Positions 1 to 11,006 of a stretch of DNA of 64,000 bases are shown in pieces. How positions within the stretch are numbered: position 1 is the stretch's first letter; each line of letters begins with the position of its first letter. The translations under genes were made by a program, and so were the position numbers. The DNA lies in contig NZ_KB907928.1 of assembly GCF_000382285.1 (NCBI RefSeq), forward strand, positions 248,001 to 312,000. The letters are read 5' to 3'. This DNA comes from Solimonas variicoloris DSM 15731. GTDB lineage: Bacteria; Pseudomonadota; Gammaproteobacteria; Nevskiales; Nevskiaceae. The notes under the pieces were generated by a model. It searched no databases. It saw only the letters and a list, made by a program, of their open reading frames with translations, and was not told the DNA's origin.

Positions 1-345
1 GTGGTGCAGGCGCTGCACGAACACGATGCCGCCATGCAGATCGTCGTGCTGACCGGCTTCGCGAGCATCGCCACCGCGGTCGAGGCGATCAAGCTCGGTG
101 CCTGTAACTATCTGGTCAAGCCGTCGAACACCGACGACATCGAGGCGGCGTTCGTGCAGCAGGCCGGCAAGGTCGACGTGCCGGTCGCGGCGCGACCGAC
201 TTCGATCAAGACGCTGGAATGGGAGCGCATCCACGAGGTGCTCGCCGAAACCGGCTTCAACGTCTCCGAGGCGGCCCGGCGCCTCGGCATGCACCGCCGC
301 ACGCTGGCGCGCAAGCTCGGCAAGCGCTGGGTGCCGGAGTCCTGA
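1..345 (+). CDS. Response regulator of the RegA/ActR/PrrA type, 3' part only
   Basis: The reading frame is already open at base 1, so the N-terminal half of the receiver domain, with the phosphorylated Asp, lies outside the window. What remains is the end of the receiver (VVLTGFASIATAVEAIKLGA, then the conserved Lys in YLVKPS) and a C-terminal Fis-type helix-turn-helix (VSEAARRLGMHRRTLARKL). This layout is typical of the RegA/ActR/PrrA redox-responsive regulators, which work with a RegB/PrrB kinase. The kinase gene would be expected upstream, outside the window. The family call is firm; the redox role is inferred from the family. Confidence 0.85.
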   Translation: MVQALHEHDAAMQIVVLTGFASIATAVEAIKLGACNYLVKPSNTDDIEAAFVQQAGKVDVPVAARPTSIKTLEWERIHEVLAETGFNVSEAARRLGMHRRTLARKLGKRWVPES

Positions 346-358
346 GGCGCGCGCCGGT

Positions 359-1315
359 TCAGGCCGGCGCGACGATCACCGCACGCAGCGGCGCGGGCCA
401 GTCGAGCTCGGCAAGCCGCGCGTACATCGGGCTGTGGCGGGCCGCCGCCGCCATGCGCTCGAGCAGGGCGATGTCCTGCACCAGCAGCGCCGCATGCAGG
501 CGGCGCACCGCCTCGGGTTCGTCGATGCTGTCGGCGACCGGCAGCAGCGCCGGCCACAGCTGATGTGCGTCGCTGAGCTGCACGATCTGGCGGATGCTGG
601 CCTCGGCGCGCGACAGCGCGAGCTCGCCGAACTTGCGCCGCCAGCGCGGCTCCAGCTCGGCGATCAGGGACAGCGCTTCCGGCCACAACTCGCCGCCGCC
701 GTCGAGCGCGGCATCGATGATGCCGCCGAAGCGGGCCTCCGGCAGGCGCTCGATCACGCGATCCAGACGCGTGCGGTCCTCGGCGTAGAACGCGACCTTG
801 AGCAGCACGGCGTCGTCCGTCAGTCGTGCGACCGTCGCCAGCAAGGCGTCGAGGCCGAGAATGTCGACGAAGCGGCCCATCGTCACGTATTCGCCGCGGC
901 GTGCGAGTTCCAGCGAGACCGCGACGCAGCGCTCGATCGGCATGCGCTCGACGACGGCGCGCGCGCGACGCGGGTCGAGCTCGAGGCAGAGATCGGCGAG
1001 GAACGCGTCCGGCAGGCGCCGGGCGATATCGAGCGCGGTATCCGCCGGCAGCAGGCCGGCGATGCGTGCGCACAGCAAGGGGCCGAGACTTTTCTCGGCG
1101 ATCAGCGCGGCGATCGCCGCTGGCAGCAGCCGGGTCGCCGCGGCGATGCGCTGCAGGTGCTCGCGGTCGGCGTCGTAGAGCATCGCCGTGGCCCGCTCGC
1201 GCAGCTGCGCGAGCGGGCCGTGACCGACCGCCGCCAGCGCGTGCAGGCGTTCGCCGGGCACGTCGAGCAGGCGGGCGAGGCGCTGCAGTTCGGCGCGGGT
1301 GCGCAGGGTACTCAT
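359..1315 (-). CDS. Hypothetical helical protein, 318 aa
   Basis: I do not recognise this family with certainty. The protein is cytoplasmic in character (no signal peptide or membrane segment) and Leu/Ala/Arg-rich, and it seems built of repeated alpha-helical pairs. Segments such as IARRLPDAFLADLCLELDPR and VVERMPIERCVAV recall the superhelical MgtE N-terminal repeat, but this is only an impression. It lies 18 bp downstream of another small minus-strand gene and is probably co-transcribed with it. It converges with the response regulator, leaving only 13 bp between them. Confidence 0.6.
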   Translation of the reverse strand: MSTLRTRAELQRLARLLDVPGERLHALAAVGHGPLAQLRERATAMLYDADREHLQRIAAATRLLPAAIAALIAEKSLGPLLCARIAGLLPADTALDIARRLPDAFLADLCLELDPRRARAVVERMPIERCVAVSLELARRGEYVTMGRFVDILGLDALLATVARLTDDAVLLKVAFYAEDRTRLDRVIERLPEARFGGIIDAALDGGGELWPEALSLIAELEPRWRRKFGELALSRAEASIRQIVQLSDAHQLWPALLPVADSIDEPEAVRRLHAALLVQDIALLERMAAAARHSPMYARLAELDWPAPLRAVIVAPA

Positions 1316-1333
1316 GGCGATCGGCTCCGGCTG

Positions 1334-1561
1334 CTACCGGATGCCGAGGATCTTGCGGACGGCGCCGCGCAGCAGCAGCGGCACATGCTGCAGCGCGCTG
1401 TCGGTGGCGGCCGCCATCTGCGCGCGCTGGCGCCGGCGCGCGTCGCGCAGCGCGTCGGCGAGCTGCTGCAGCGCGGGCACGTCGAGCGCGGCGAGGGCGT
1501 CCGGCGCGGGTGCGCCGAGTTCGCGGCTGACGATCTGGAGTTTGCTGGCTTTGCTGCTCAT
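1334..1561 (-). CDS. Hypothetical small protein, 75 aa
   Basis: The start is placed at MSSKASKLQ; the frame is open further upstream but would run through a terminator hairpin. The product is a short, basic, helical protein (LQQLADALRDARRRQRAQM, ending LLRGAVRKILGIR) with no recognised domain. It immediately precedes the 318-aa hypothetical gene and probably shares a transcript with it. The ribosome-binding site is weak, so the start is uncertain. Confidence 0.5.
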   Translation of the reverse strand: MSSKASKLQIVSRELGAPAPDALAALDVPALQQLADALRDARRRQRAQMAAATDSALQHVPLLLRGAVRKILGIR

Positions 1562-1579
1562 GTCCGGTCCGTGGGGCTT

Positions 1580-1604
1580 AAAAGAAGGCGGCCTTGCGGC
1601 CGCC
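1580..1604 (-). terminator. Intrinsic terminator after the DUF1329 gene
   Basis: On the minus strand a GGCGGCC / GGCCGCC stem of 7 bp closes a GCAA tetraloop and is followed by TTCTTTT. It lies 33 bp beyond the stop codon of the DUF1329 gene, so it separates that gene from the two small genes downstream. Confidence 0.8.
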
Positions 1605-1636
1605 GAAGAACACACATCCCCAACCTTTCATACTGC

Positions 1637-3052
1637 TTATCTGCTGCGCGCTTTGCGCTTGAGATTCGCCGGATCGAAATAAGAATCCGGGAAACGGATC
1701 TCGAAATCCGTGATCGCGTCCTCGTTGGCCAGCGTCGTCGCGAAGTAGCGCGTCGACTGCAGGTCGTAGATCAGTTCCGGAATGCCCGTCGTCGTCGGAA
1801 TGAACGGCACCGTCAGCAGGTGCGCTTCCTGGACTTTCCAGAGCTGGCCGCGGCCATCGTAGCAATCCTCGGCGGCGATCGCCCAGCTGTCCTCGTCGAT
1901 ATAGAAGGTGCGCCGCGCGAAATTGTGGCGCATGCCCGGCTTGAGCGTCGCATCGACGACCCAGACGCGGTGCAGTTCGTAGCGGGCGAGGTCCTGGTTG
2001 ATGTGATGCGGGCGCAGGATGTCGGCGTACTTCACCTTCGGCGAATTGATCTGGTACGAGTTGTACGGAATGTACATCTCCTTGCGGCCGACCAGCTTCC
2101 AGGTGTAGCGGTCGAGCGCGCCGTTGAAGACGTCGATCTGGTCGTTGTACTGCTCGTTGTCGGTACCGACCGCCGGATTGTCGTAGCCGACGTCGGGCGC
2201 GCGGTTGACGCGGCCGAGCCCCGGCGAATAGATCCAGGCGAGACGGCCGCCGGTCGACTGGTCCAGCGTCTCGTGCACCAGCGTGATCTGGCCGGCGACG
2301 CGCGGCGGCGAGACGACGGTGGACAGATAGTAGGCGAGCAGCTTCTGCGTGTTGGTGTCGCCCGGCTCATCGAGGTTCGCGTACTTGAACTTCACGTCCT
2401 CGATGATCTTCGTGATGATGTAGCTGCCGTCCGGTTTGACGATCGCCTGGTTGTTGAAGCGCTTGGCGGCCGAGCCCTTGTACTTGAGCTTGTGGTTCCA
2501 GACGACCTCGGCGCCCGACTTCGGGATCGGAAACGGAAAGCCGAGCCGTGCGTTCTTGATCGTGTCGGTGCCTTCGAGGCTGGCGCGGGTGGCGTTGTCG
2601 ATCGTCGCCCGGTAGACGGCGTCCGGATAGAACGCCGTGCGCACCGACTTGTAGACGTTCATCTTGTACGTCGGGTACTTCTTCAGCAGCGCCTTGTGAC
2701 CTTCGGTCAGTTTGTCGGCGTACTGCGCCATGTTGGCGGCGGTGATCGTCGCGACCGGCTTCAGATAGTCCGGCGCCATCGTGCCCTTGAACTTCGCTTC
2801 GAGCTCGTCGGGCTTGTTCTTGCGCAGGTCTTCAAGCTGGGCGCGCGTGTAGTGCTTGGTCTCTTCGGGGAAGTTCTTCTCGCCGGTCCAGCCGGGGATC
2901 GAGCCGTCGGCATTGCCCTGGCGGATCGCGCCAACCGGCGTCAGATCCTTGCCCAGATGCGCGGCTTCGTCGGGCGTGGCGGTGGCCCACGCGCCGGCGT
3001 TCACGGTCAAGGCGACGGCGGCCGCGAGCGCGGCCCGGTGCATCGGCTTCAT
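1637..3052 (-). CDS. DUF1329 family periplasmic protein (LolA/LolB-like fold expected)
   Basis: This 471-aa protein starts with a cleavable signal peptide (MKPMHRAALAAAVALTVNAGAWA) after a strong GGAGGAGAG ribosome-binding site. The mature part shows the usual DUF1329 blocks: a start with HLGKDLTPVGA, then GSIPGWTG, a central VVWNHKLKYKG, and the C-terminal DEDSWAIAAEDCYDGRGQLW and RYFATTLANE. DUF1329 proteins are periplasmic and commonly encoded beside DUF1302 proteins, here found 1.3 kb away beyond an AraC regulator. The pair is often near lipid, alcohol or steroid degradation genes in Pseudomonas-like bacteria, but the biochemical role is not settled. Confidence 0.9.
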   Translation of the reverse strand: MKPMHRAALAAAVALTVNAGAWATATPDEAAHLGKDLTPVGAIRQGNADGSIPGWTGEKNFPEETKHYTRAQLEDLRKNKPDELEAKFKGTMAPDYLKPVATITAANMAQYADKLTEGHKALLKKYPTYKMNVYKSVRTAFYPDAVYRATIDNATRASLEGTDTIKNARLGFPFPIPKSGAEVVWNHKLKYKGSAAKRFNNQAIVKPDGSYIITKIIEDVKFKYANLDEPGDTNTQKLLAYYLSTVVSPPRVAGQITLVHETLDQSTGGRLAWIYSPGLGRVNRAPDVGYDNPAVGTDNEQYNDQIDVFNGALDRYTWKLVGRKEMYIPYNSYQINSPKVKYADILRPHHINQDLARYELHRVWVVDATLKPGMRHNFARRTFYIDEDSWAIAAEDCYDGRGQLWKVQEAHLLTVPFIPTTTGIPELIYDLQSTRYFATTLANEDAITDFEIRFPDSYFDPANLKRKARSR

Positions 3053-3192
3053 CCCTCTCTCCTCCTGGAGCCGCCCTTCCTGGGCTGGCAGGCGCGGCTC
3101 TTGGCAGTCCGCTTGTGCGACGCAAGGTAAGAGACGGGCGGGGAGGCGTCCTTGGCTGCTCGGCGCCGGCGCTTGGCGGCAGGGCCAGTCGC

Positions 3193-4221
3193 TCAGCGGG
3201 CCGAGGCGCGTGCCAGGCGGCGATGCGAGCGCTTCTGTTCGCGGTATTGCACCGGCGTCATGTTCGACCAGCGCTTGAAGGCGCGGTAGAAGGTGCTGGG
3301 CTCGGAGAAGCCGGTCAGGTAGACGATGTTCTCGATCGGCTCATCGGTGCCGGCGAGCAGGCGCTTGGCGAGCGCGAAGCGGAAATCCGACAGCAGCTCG
3401 GAGAAGCTGGTGCCGGCGCGCGACAGCTCGAAGCGCAGGCGCCGCGTCGGCACGCCGAGCTCCTCGGCGACGTCCTCGAGCGTCAGCTGGTCGAGTTCGA
3501 GGCGCTGCGCGAACAGCTTCTGGATGCGCTCGATGAGGTCGTGGCGGCGCAGCTTGGACAGGCGCCGTTCGGCGAGATCCTCGTGCAGCTTGAGCAGGTC
3601 CGGATCCCAGCGCGGCGAGCGGTATTCGAGGATCGCCGGATCGAACCAGATCTCGCTCTCCGGCGCGCCGAAGCTGACCGGGCAGCCGAAGGTCTGGTCG
3701 TACTCGGCCTGGCCGGCGCGCTGGCTGCAGTGCAGCGAGACCCGCAGCGGCGCGAAGCGTTGTTCGGTGACGCTCTTGAGGAACTGGATCAGCTCGTAGA
3801 CCACGCAGATTTCGGTATGGCGCAGCTGCGGCGCATCGGCCGCGGTGCCCTTGACCAGCGCGCGCGCGCCGTCGCCGTCGTGGACGATGCGCACGTTCAG
3901 CGCGTCGGACAGCAGGCGCAGGTACTTGAGTGCGCGCTCGACGCCCTCGCCGAGCGTGGCGCTGCTGAAGATCAGGTATTCGAGCACTTCGCCGTGGAAC
4001 ACCGGCAGGTGCTTGCACAGGTGCAGGCCGATCTCGGCATCGCCGGTGACGGCTTCGACGGTTTCCCAGAAGTAGGCCTGCAGCTGGTGCGGCGTGCGCA
4101 TCTCGCGCAGCGGCAGTTCTTCGGCGTTGTAGCCGAGCCGCTCGTAGATAGCGTTGACCTTCAGGCCGGCGTTGACCATGCCGGTGTGAATGATCTCCAG
4201 GAAGTAACCCGAATCCCGCAT
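3193..4221 (-). CDS. AraC-family transcriptional regulator (arabinose-binding-domain type)
   Basis: The 342-aa protein has an N-terminal ligand-binding region of the AraC arabinose_bd/OruR type (about residues 15-210) and a C-terminal HTH_18 domain (about 240-335), seen in LEDVAEELGVPTRRLRFELS and the signature NIVYLTGFSEPSTFYRAFKR. It lies between the DUF1329 gene (same strand, downstream) and the divergent DUF1302 gene, with 165 bp of shared upstream sequence. It is therefore the likely regulator of both. The ligand is unknown. Confidence 0.88.
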   Translation of the reverse strand: MRDSGYFLEIIHTGMVNAGLKVNAIYERLGYNAEELPLREMRTPHQLQAYFWETVEAVTGDAEIGLHLCKHLPVFHGEVLEYLIFSSATLGEGVERALKYLRLLSDALNVRIVHDGDGARALVKGTAADAPQLRHTEICVVYELIQFLKSVTEQRFAPLRVSLHCSQRAGQAEYDQTFGCPVSFGAPESEIWFDPAILEYRSPRWDPDLLKLHEDLAERRLSKLRRHDLIERIQKLFAQRLELDQLTLEDVAEELGVPTRRLRFELSRAGTSFSELLSDFRFALAKRLLAGTDEPIENIVYLTGFSEPSTFYRAFKRWSNMTPVQYREQKRSHRRLARASAR

Positions 4222-4386
4222 GCGCGTGGTCCTATGGAAATGGTCCGAGGCTGTGCTGCCGATGCGACAGTTTGCCGAAATGACAACGCCAGGTCACGCT
4301 CGGGCAATGCCGCCCGGCAGGGGCACTGCTAGCGTCCGTCGCCATTACCCGCCGGCAGAGCGGGGTCATGGACGGGAGGAGCAAGG

Positions 4387-6516
4387 ATGCGTTTGGCACG
4401 ACACGCGTGGGTGCTGGCGCTCGCGGCGCCGGCGGCCGGCGCCGCTGACTGGCAGCTCGGCGACGTCAACTTCATGCTGAACAACCGCTTCAGTGCCGGC
4501 GCCGCGATACGCATGCAGGACATCGACTACCGGCACCAGATCGGCAAGCTCAACGTGCCGGGCCAGCAGGATCTCTGCGCCGCCGACAACTGTCTGTCGC
4601 TGACCGGTGATCCGGCGCCGAACCAGCGCCTGATCGACGCCAAGGGCGCGTTCAGCGGCGTCAACGGCGACGACGGCGATCTCAACTACCGGCAGCACGA
4701 CATCGTCGCCGCGACCACCAAGCTGTCGGTGGACCTGACGCTGACCTGGAACGACTGGACCGCGCGCGTGCGCGGCCTCGGCTTCTTCGATCCGGTCAAC
4801 AACGATTTCGACGAGCGCCACAACGACACCACCTACCAGCCGCGCCGCACCGAGCGGCCGGAGCAGATCGACCGCCGCTACGCTGAGGGCGCGCGCCTCT
4901 ACGATGCCTATGTGCAGTACGCCTTCACCTGGGGCGAGCGCCAGGGCACGGTGTCGGTCGGCAGCCAGACGGTGCGCTGGGGCGAGAGCACCTTCGTCGC
5001 GCTCAACAGCATCGCCGAGGTCAATCCGCCGGACTCGAACATCCTGCACATGCCGGGCTCCGAGTTCAGCGAGGTGTTCCAGCCGGTGCCGGTCGCGCTG
5101 CTGTCGTCGGATCTGTTCGACGGTGTTTCGGCGGAGGTCTTCTACCAGCTCGGCTGGCGGCGCACGCGGCCGGATGCGCGCGGCAGCTTCTACTCGGACA
5201 GCGATATTGCCGGCGGCGGCCGCTACGCGATGTTCAGCCTCGGCCAGCTCGGCGAGGACCCGGACGGTATCGGCCATCTGGCTGGTCCGCTCGGCCTGAT
5301 CAGCGGCACCTCGGCGCGCATGCTCGCGCACGAGGGGCGCGCATCGAACGACGGCCAGTACGGCGTGCGCCTGAACTACTTCGCCGACTGGCTCAACGGC
5401 GGCACCGAGCTGAGCCTCTACTACCTGAACTATCACTCGCGCCTGCCGTACGCCTCGGCGTACGCCGCCGACGATTCCTGCACGCGCGACGAGAGCAACG
5501 TGGTCAGCGCGTACTTCGCCTGCAACGGTTTCAACGGCACGCTGCCGCTGCCGAGGCCGCGGCCCGGCGATCCGCGCGGCGAGCCGCTGCCGCTCGACAC
5601 CATCCGCCTCGCGCTCGAGTATCCCGAGGACATCCACCTGTTCGGCGTCAGCTTCAACACCAATGTCGGTGCCTGGTCGCTGGCCGGCGAGTACGCGTTC
5701 CGCGACAACCTGCCGGTGCAGATCCAGCTGACCGACGTGATCTTCACCGCCGCGCAGCCGGCGTTTCCGGTGCAGCAGTACTCGGTGACGCCGAACGGCC
5801 TCAGCGATCTCATCAACCTGCTGCCGACCGGCAGCGGCGGCCTCGGCGACATCGTCGAGCTGCTCGGTTCGACCTTCCCGTCGGCTGATGTCGCGGTGCC
5901 GAGCTTCATCAAGTCCTATCGCCACCTCGGCCGCATCGAGGCCGGCCAGTACGTGCGCGGCTACGAGCGACTGAAGGTCGGCCAGCTCGACCTGACGGCG
6001 ATCCGTGCGTTCTCGGAGAATCCGTTCGGCGCCGACCAGATCATCCTGATCAGCGAGCTCGGCCTGACGCATGTGGTCGACATGCCGCGGCACGGCCAGA
6101 TCCAGTTCGAGGGCTCCGGCGCCAGCCGTACGCACCACAGCCCGGGCGCCGACGGCACTGGCACCGCCGACGGTGAACCGGACACGCGCCGCCTCAATCC
6201 GACGCAGCAGAACCGCGGCTTCGCCGATTCGTTCGCCTGGGGGCTGCGCTTCGCGCTGCGCGCCGAGTACAACGACCTGCTGTTCGGCTGGAACTTCAAG
6301 CCGACGCTCGGCTACTTCTGGGACATCGGCGGCATCGCGCCGTCGCCGATGCAGAACTTCGTCGAGGGCCGCAAGGAAATCGCCGCCGGCACCGACATCA
6401 ATTTCACCGAGGGGCTCAGCGCCCGCGTGCTCTACCAGTGGTACACGGGCGGTGGCGGCTACAACACCCGCCGCGACCGCGACAATCTCGCGCTGAGCTT
6501 CAGCTACGCGTTCTGA
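4387..6516 (+). CDS. DUF1302 family outer-membrane-type protein
   Basis: The 709-aa protein has a short signal peptide ending at AAGAADWQLGD and then follows the DUF1302 plan: FMLNNRFSAGAAIRMQD near the N-terminus, VSVGSQTVRWGESTFV around residues 190-210, and a C-terminus rich in alternating aromatic residues ending LALSFSYAF, as in outer-membrane beta-barrels. The start follows an optimal GGGAGGA ribosome-binding site. DUF1302 and DUF1329 proteins are partners by genomic association, and here both flank an AraC regulator. An envelope or export role for hydrophobic compounds is inferred, not shown. Confidence 0.9.
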   Translation: MRLARHAWVLALAAPAAGAADWQLGDVNFMLNNRFSAGAAIRMQDIDYRHQIGKLNVPGQQDLCAADNCLSLTGDPAPNQRLIDAKGAFSGVNGDDGDLNYRQHDIVAATTKLSVDLTLTWNDWTARVRGLGFFDPVNNDFDERHNDTTYQPRRTERPEQIDRRYAEGARLYDAYVQYAFTWGERQGTVSVGSQTVRWGESTFVALNSIAEVNPPDSNILHMPGSEFSEVFQPVPVALLSSDLFDGVSAEVFYQLGWRRTRPDARGSFYSDSDIAGGGRYAMFSLGQLGEDPDGIGHLAGPLGLISGTSARMLAHEGRASNDGQYGVRLNYFADWLNGGTELSLYYLNYHSRLPYASAYAADDSCTRDESNVVSAYFACNGFNGTLPLPRPRPGDPRGEPLPLDTIRLALEYPEDIHLFGVSFNTNVGAWSLAGEYAFRDNLPVQIQLTDVIFTAAQPAFPVQQYSVTPNGLSDLINLLPTGSGGLGDIVELLGSTFPSADVAVPSFIKSYRHLGRIEAGQYVRGYERLKVGQLDLTAIRAFSENPFGADQIILISELGLTHVVDMPRHGQIQFEGSGASRTHHSPGADGTGTADGEPDTRRLNPTQQNRGFADSFAWGLRFALRAEYNDLLFGWNFKPTLGYFWDIGGIAPSPMQNFVEGRKEIAAGTDINFTEGLSARVLYQWYTGGGGYNTRRDRDNLALSFSYAF

Positions 6517-6564
6517 GGCGTCGCCGGCGCTGCCGCGGGTGGTCCGCCGGTCACCGCGCAAAGA

Positions 6565-6591
6565 AAAAGGGGCCGCGCTGCGGCCCCTTTT
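6565..6591. terminator. Bidirectional terminator between the DUF1302 and OmpA-like genes
   Basis: A 12-bp perfect stem (AAAAGGGGCCGC paired with GCGGCCCCTTTT) closes a 3-base loop between convergent genes. Terminal A/T runs make it usable from both strands. Confidence 0.85.
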
Positions 6592-6621
6592 CGTGCGGCT
6601 GGCGGCGCGCGCCGCCGGTTC

Positions 6622-7932
6622 TTACTCCATCACCTTCAGTTCGACGCGGCGGTTGTTCTCGCGGCCCTGCTCGGTGTCGTTGCTCTCGATCGGCTGGCTC
6701 TCGCCGTAGCCGACCGGCGACATGCGCGCGACGGCGACGCCGTGCTCGGCGAGGAAGGCCTTGACCACGCGCGCGCGGCGCTCGGAGAGGCCCTGGTTGT
6801 AGGCGTCCGAGCCGATGTTGTCGGTGTGGCCCTGGATCTCGACCTTGACGTCCGGATAGGCCTGCAGCGTCTCGGCGACCTGCGCGAGCACGGTCTTGGC
6901 GTCGTCGGTCAGGCGGTCGGAGTCGAACTCGAATTTCACGCCCTTGAGCACGAAGCGCTTGTCGACCGCGCAGCCGTTTTCGTCGACCTGTTCGCCGGCC
7001 TTCGGCGTGCGGCAGTCGCCGACCAGCGCGCAGCCGTTGGCGAGCACCTTGGCGCCGGCCGGGGTGTGCGGGCATTCGTCGACCGTGTCGAGCACGCCGT
7101 CGCCGTCACCGTCGAGCGGGCAGCCCTTGTCGTCGACCTGCAGGCCGGCCGGCGTGTCCGGGCACTGGTCGGCGCGGTCCGCCACGCCGTCGCCGTCGGC
7201 ATCGGCCTCGCAGCCGTTGGCGTCGACCACGGCGCCGGCCGGCGTGCTCGGGCACTGGTCGGCGTCGTTCGGCACGCCGTCGTTGTCATCGTCCGCGGAC
7301 GTGGTCGCCGCGATCTCGGTGCCGCTGTCCTGCGCCTGTTCCTCGGGCAGACCGAACGGGAACAGCAGGCCGAGGTTGTAGACGCCCTCGGCGAAGTTCG
7401 AATCCTTGCCCTTGGCGCCGGTCGGCTCGCTGCCCTTGGCGTCGGTCCGGTAGCGCGCCTCGGCGCGGATCATGATGTGGCGCGTGACCGGCTGCAGGTA
7501 GCCGAGGCCGACGTCGAACACGGTCGAGTCGTAGTTGGCGCGCGGTCCGGGCAGGTCGCTGGTGTGGCCGACCATCAGCGACACCACGCCGAACAGGTTC
7601 GGCAGCGTCTGCGACGGGAAGAACAGCGCGCTGGCGCCGTAGCCGTTGAGCTCGGCGCTGCCGCCGCCGCTCTTGGCGTCCATCGTCGAATAGAAGCCGG
7701 TCGCTTCGAGCGTCAGGCCCCAGGTCAGCTTCTTGCCGACCGAGAGGATGCCGCCGAGGCCGCCGTCGGTGCCGCGGTCGCTGTCCGAGTCGGTGTACGA
7801 GAACATCGGCGAGACGTACCACGGCGTGCCTTCGAGCCCGCGCGGGCCCTTTTCGGTGCTTTCGTCCTGCGCCCAGCCCTGGCCGGCGCCGAGCAGCGCG
7901 CACAGCAGGCCGATTACCTTGAGTCCCTTCAT
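6622..7932 (-). CDS. OmpA-family protein with thrombospondin type 3 repeats
   Basis: This 436-aa protein has a signal peptide (to GQGWAQ), an N-terminal barrel-like region of about 180 residues (WYVSPMFSYTDSDSDRG onward), three Ca-binding TSP3-type repeats with the pattern DxDxDGVxDxxDxCPxTPAG, and a C-terminal OmpA peptidoglycan-binding domain (GVKFEFDSDRLTDDAK, GHTDNIGS, NRRVELKV). It probably links the outer membrane to peptidoglycan. A paralogue with six repeats lies at 61113-62612. The gene is monocistronic, between a bidirectional terminator and divergent prfB. Confidence 0.93.
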   Translation of the reverse strand: MKGLKVIGLLCALLGAGQGWAQDESTEKGPRGLEGTPWYVSPMFSYTDSDSDRGTDGGLGGILSVGKKLTWGLTLEATGFYSTMDAKSGGGSAELNGYGASALFFPSQTLPNLFGVVSLMVGHTSDLPGPRANYDSTVFDVGLGYLQPVTRHIMIRAEARYRTDAKGSEPTGAKGKDSNFAEGVYNLGLLFPFGLPEEQAQDSGTEIAATTSADDDNDGVPNDADQCPSTPAGAVVDANGCEADADGDGVADRADQCPDTPAGLQVDDKGCPLDGDGDGVLDTVDECPHTPAGAKVLANGCALVGDCRTPKAGEQVDENGCAVDKRFVLKGVKFEFDSDRLTDDAKTVLAQVAETLQAYPDVKVEIQGHTDNIGSDAYNQGLSERRARVVKAFLAEHGVAVARMSPVGYGESQPIESNDTEQGRENNRRVELKVME

Positions 7933-8040
7933 GGCATCCCCCAGTGGATTTGTTTTGAGAATCGCTCCGCTCGACTATAGCAGCGCCTCCAGCGGGCCGC
8001 CGCGCTGCGCGCGGACCACGCGACGGGCGTGGCGGCAACG

Positions 8041-8046
8041 TATAAT
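8041..8046 (+). promoter_or_regulatory. Possible -10 box for prfB-lysS
   Basis: A perfect TATAAT stands 36 bp before the prfB start codon. No good -35 hexamer is visible at the right distance in the GC-rich sequence upstream, so this is only a candidate. Confidence 0.4.
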
Positions 8047-8082
8047 CTCGGCCCTTTTCCCCTTGAAGACATCGCATCCGCA

Positions 8083-9178
<1,096 letters not shown>

Positions 9179-9180
9179 GA

Positions 9181-10752
<1,572 letters not shown>

Positions 10753-10879
10753 GGGCTTCGCGGCGGCAGCCGCGTTCGCTGCCTGGCATCGACCGGCGGC
10801 GCGCGGCGTGAGCAGGCGGGGTCCCGGCCCGGCCGGTTCCCCGGGCAGACCCGACGGGCAGGGGCTGCCTCTGACGCGC

Positions 10880-10895
10880 GGCCGCCGCGGCGGCC
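10880..10895. other. 16-bp perfect palindrome in a very GC-rich gap
   Basis: GGCCGCCGCGGCGGCC lies in the 254-bp gap between lysS and the transporter gene. No T tract follows, so it is a poor terminator. Most of the gap (about 10800-10960) is almost entirely G+C; I see no further feature in it. Confidence 0.4.
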
Positions 10896-11006
10896 CGCGC
10901 CCGGCCGGACCCAGCGCGGCGCGCGCCCGGCGTCGCCCGCCGCCGCGGCGGAGCGCGGTGAACGAAGCGGCGCCGCGCCACGGCCCCGCAAGCGAACGAG
11001 GAGCGG

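Noticed and set aside
98-3130. A 1010-codon open frame on the plus strand
   Set aside because: It is antisense to three better-supported minus-strand genes including the DUF1329 gene, has an Arg-rich composition with no domain, signal or family motif, and reflects the third-position GC bias.
10753-11006. A small gene in the gap between lysS and the transporter
   Set aside because: Open frames here are only Arg/Pro/Gly-rich products of extreme GC content with no ribosome-binding site or start of note.
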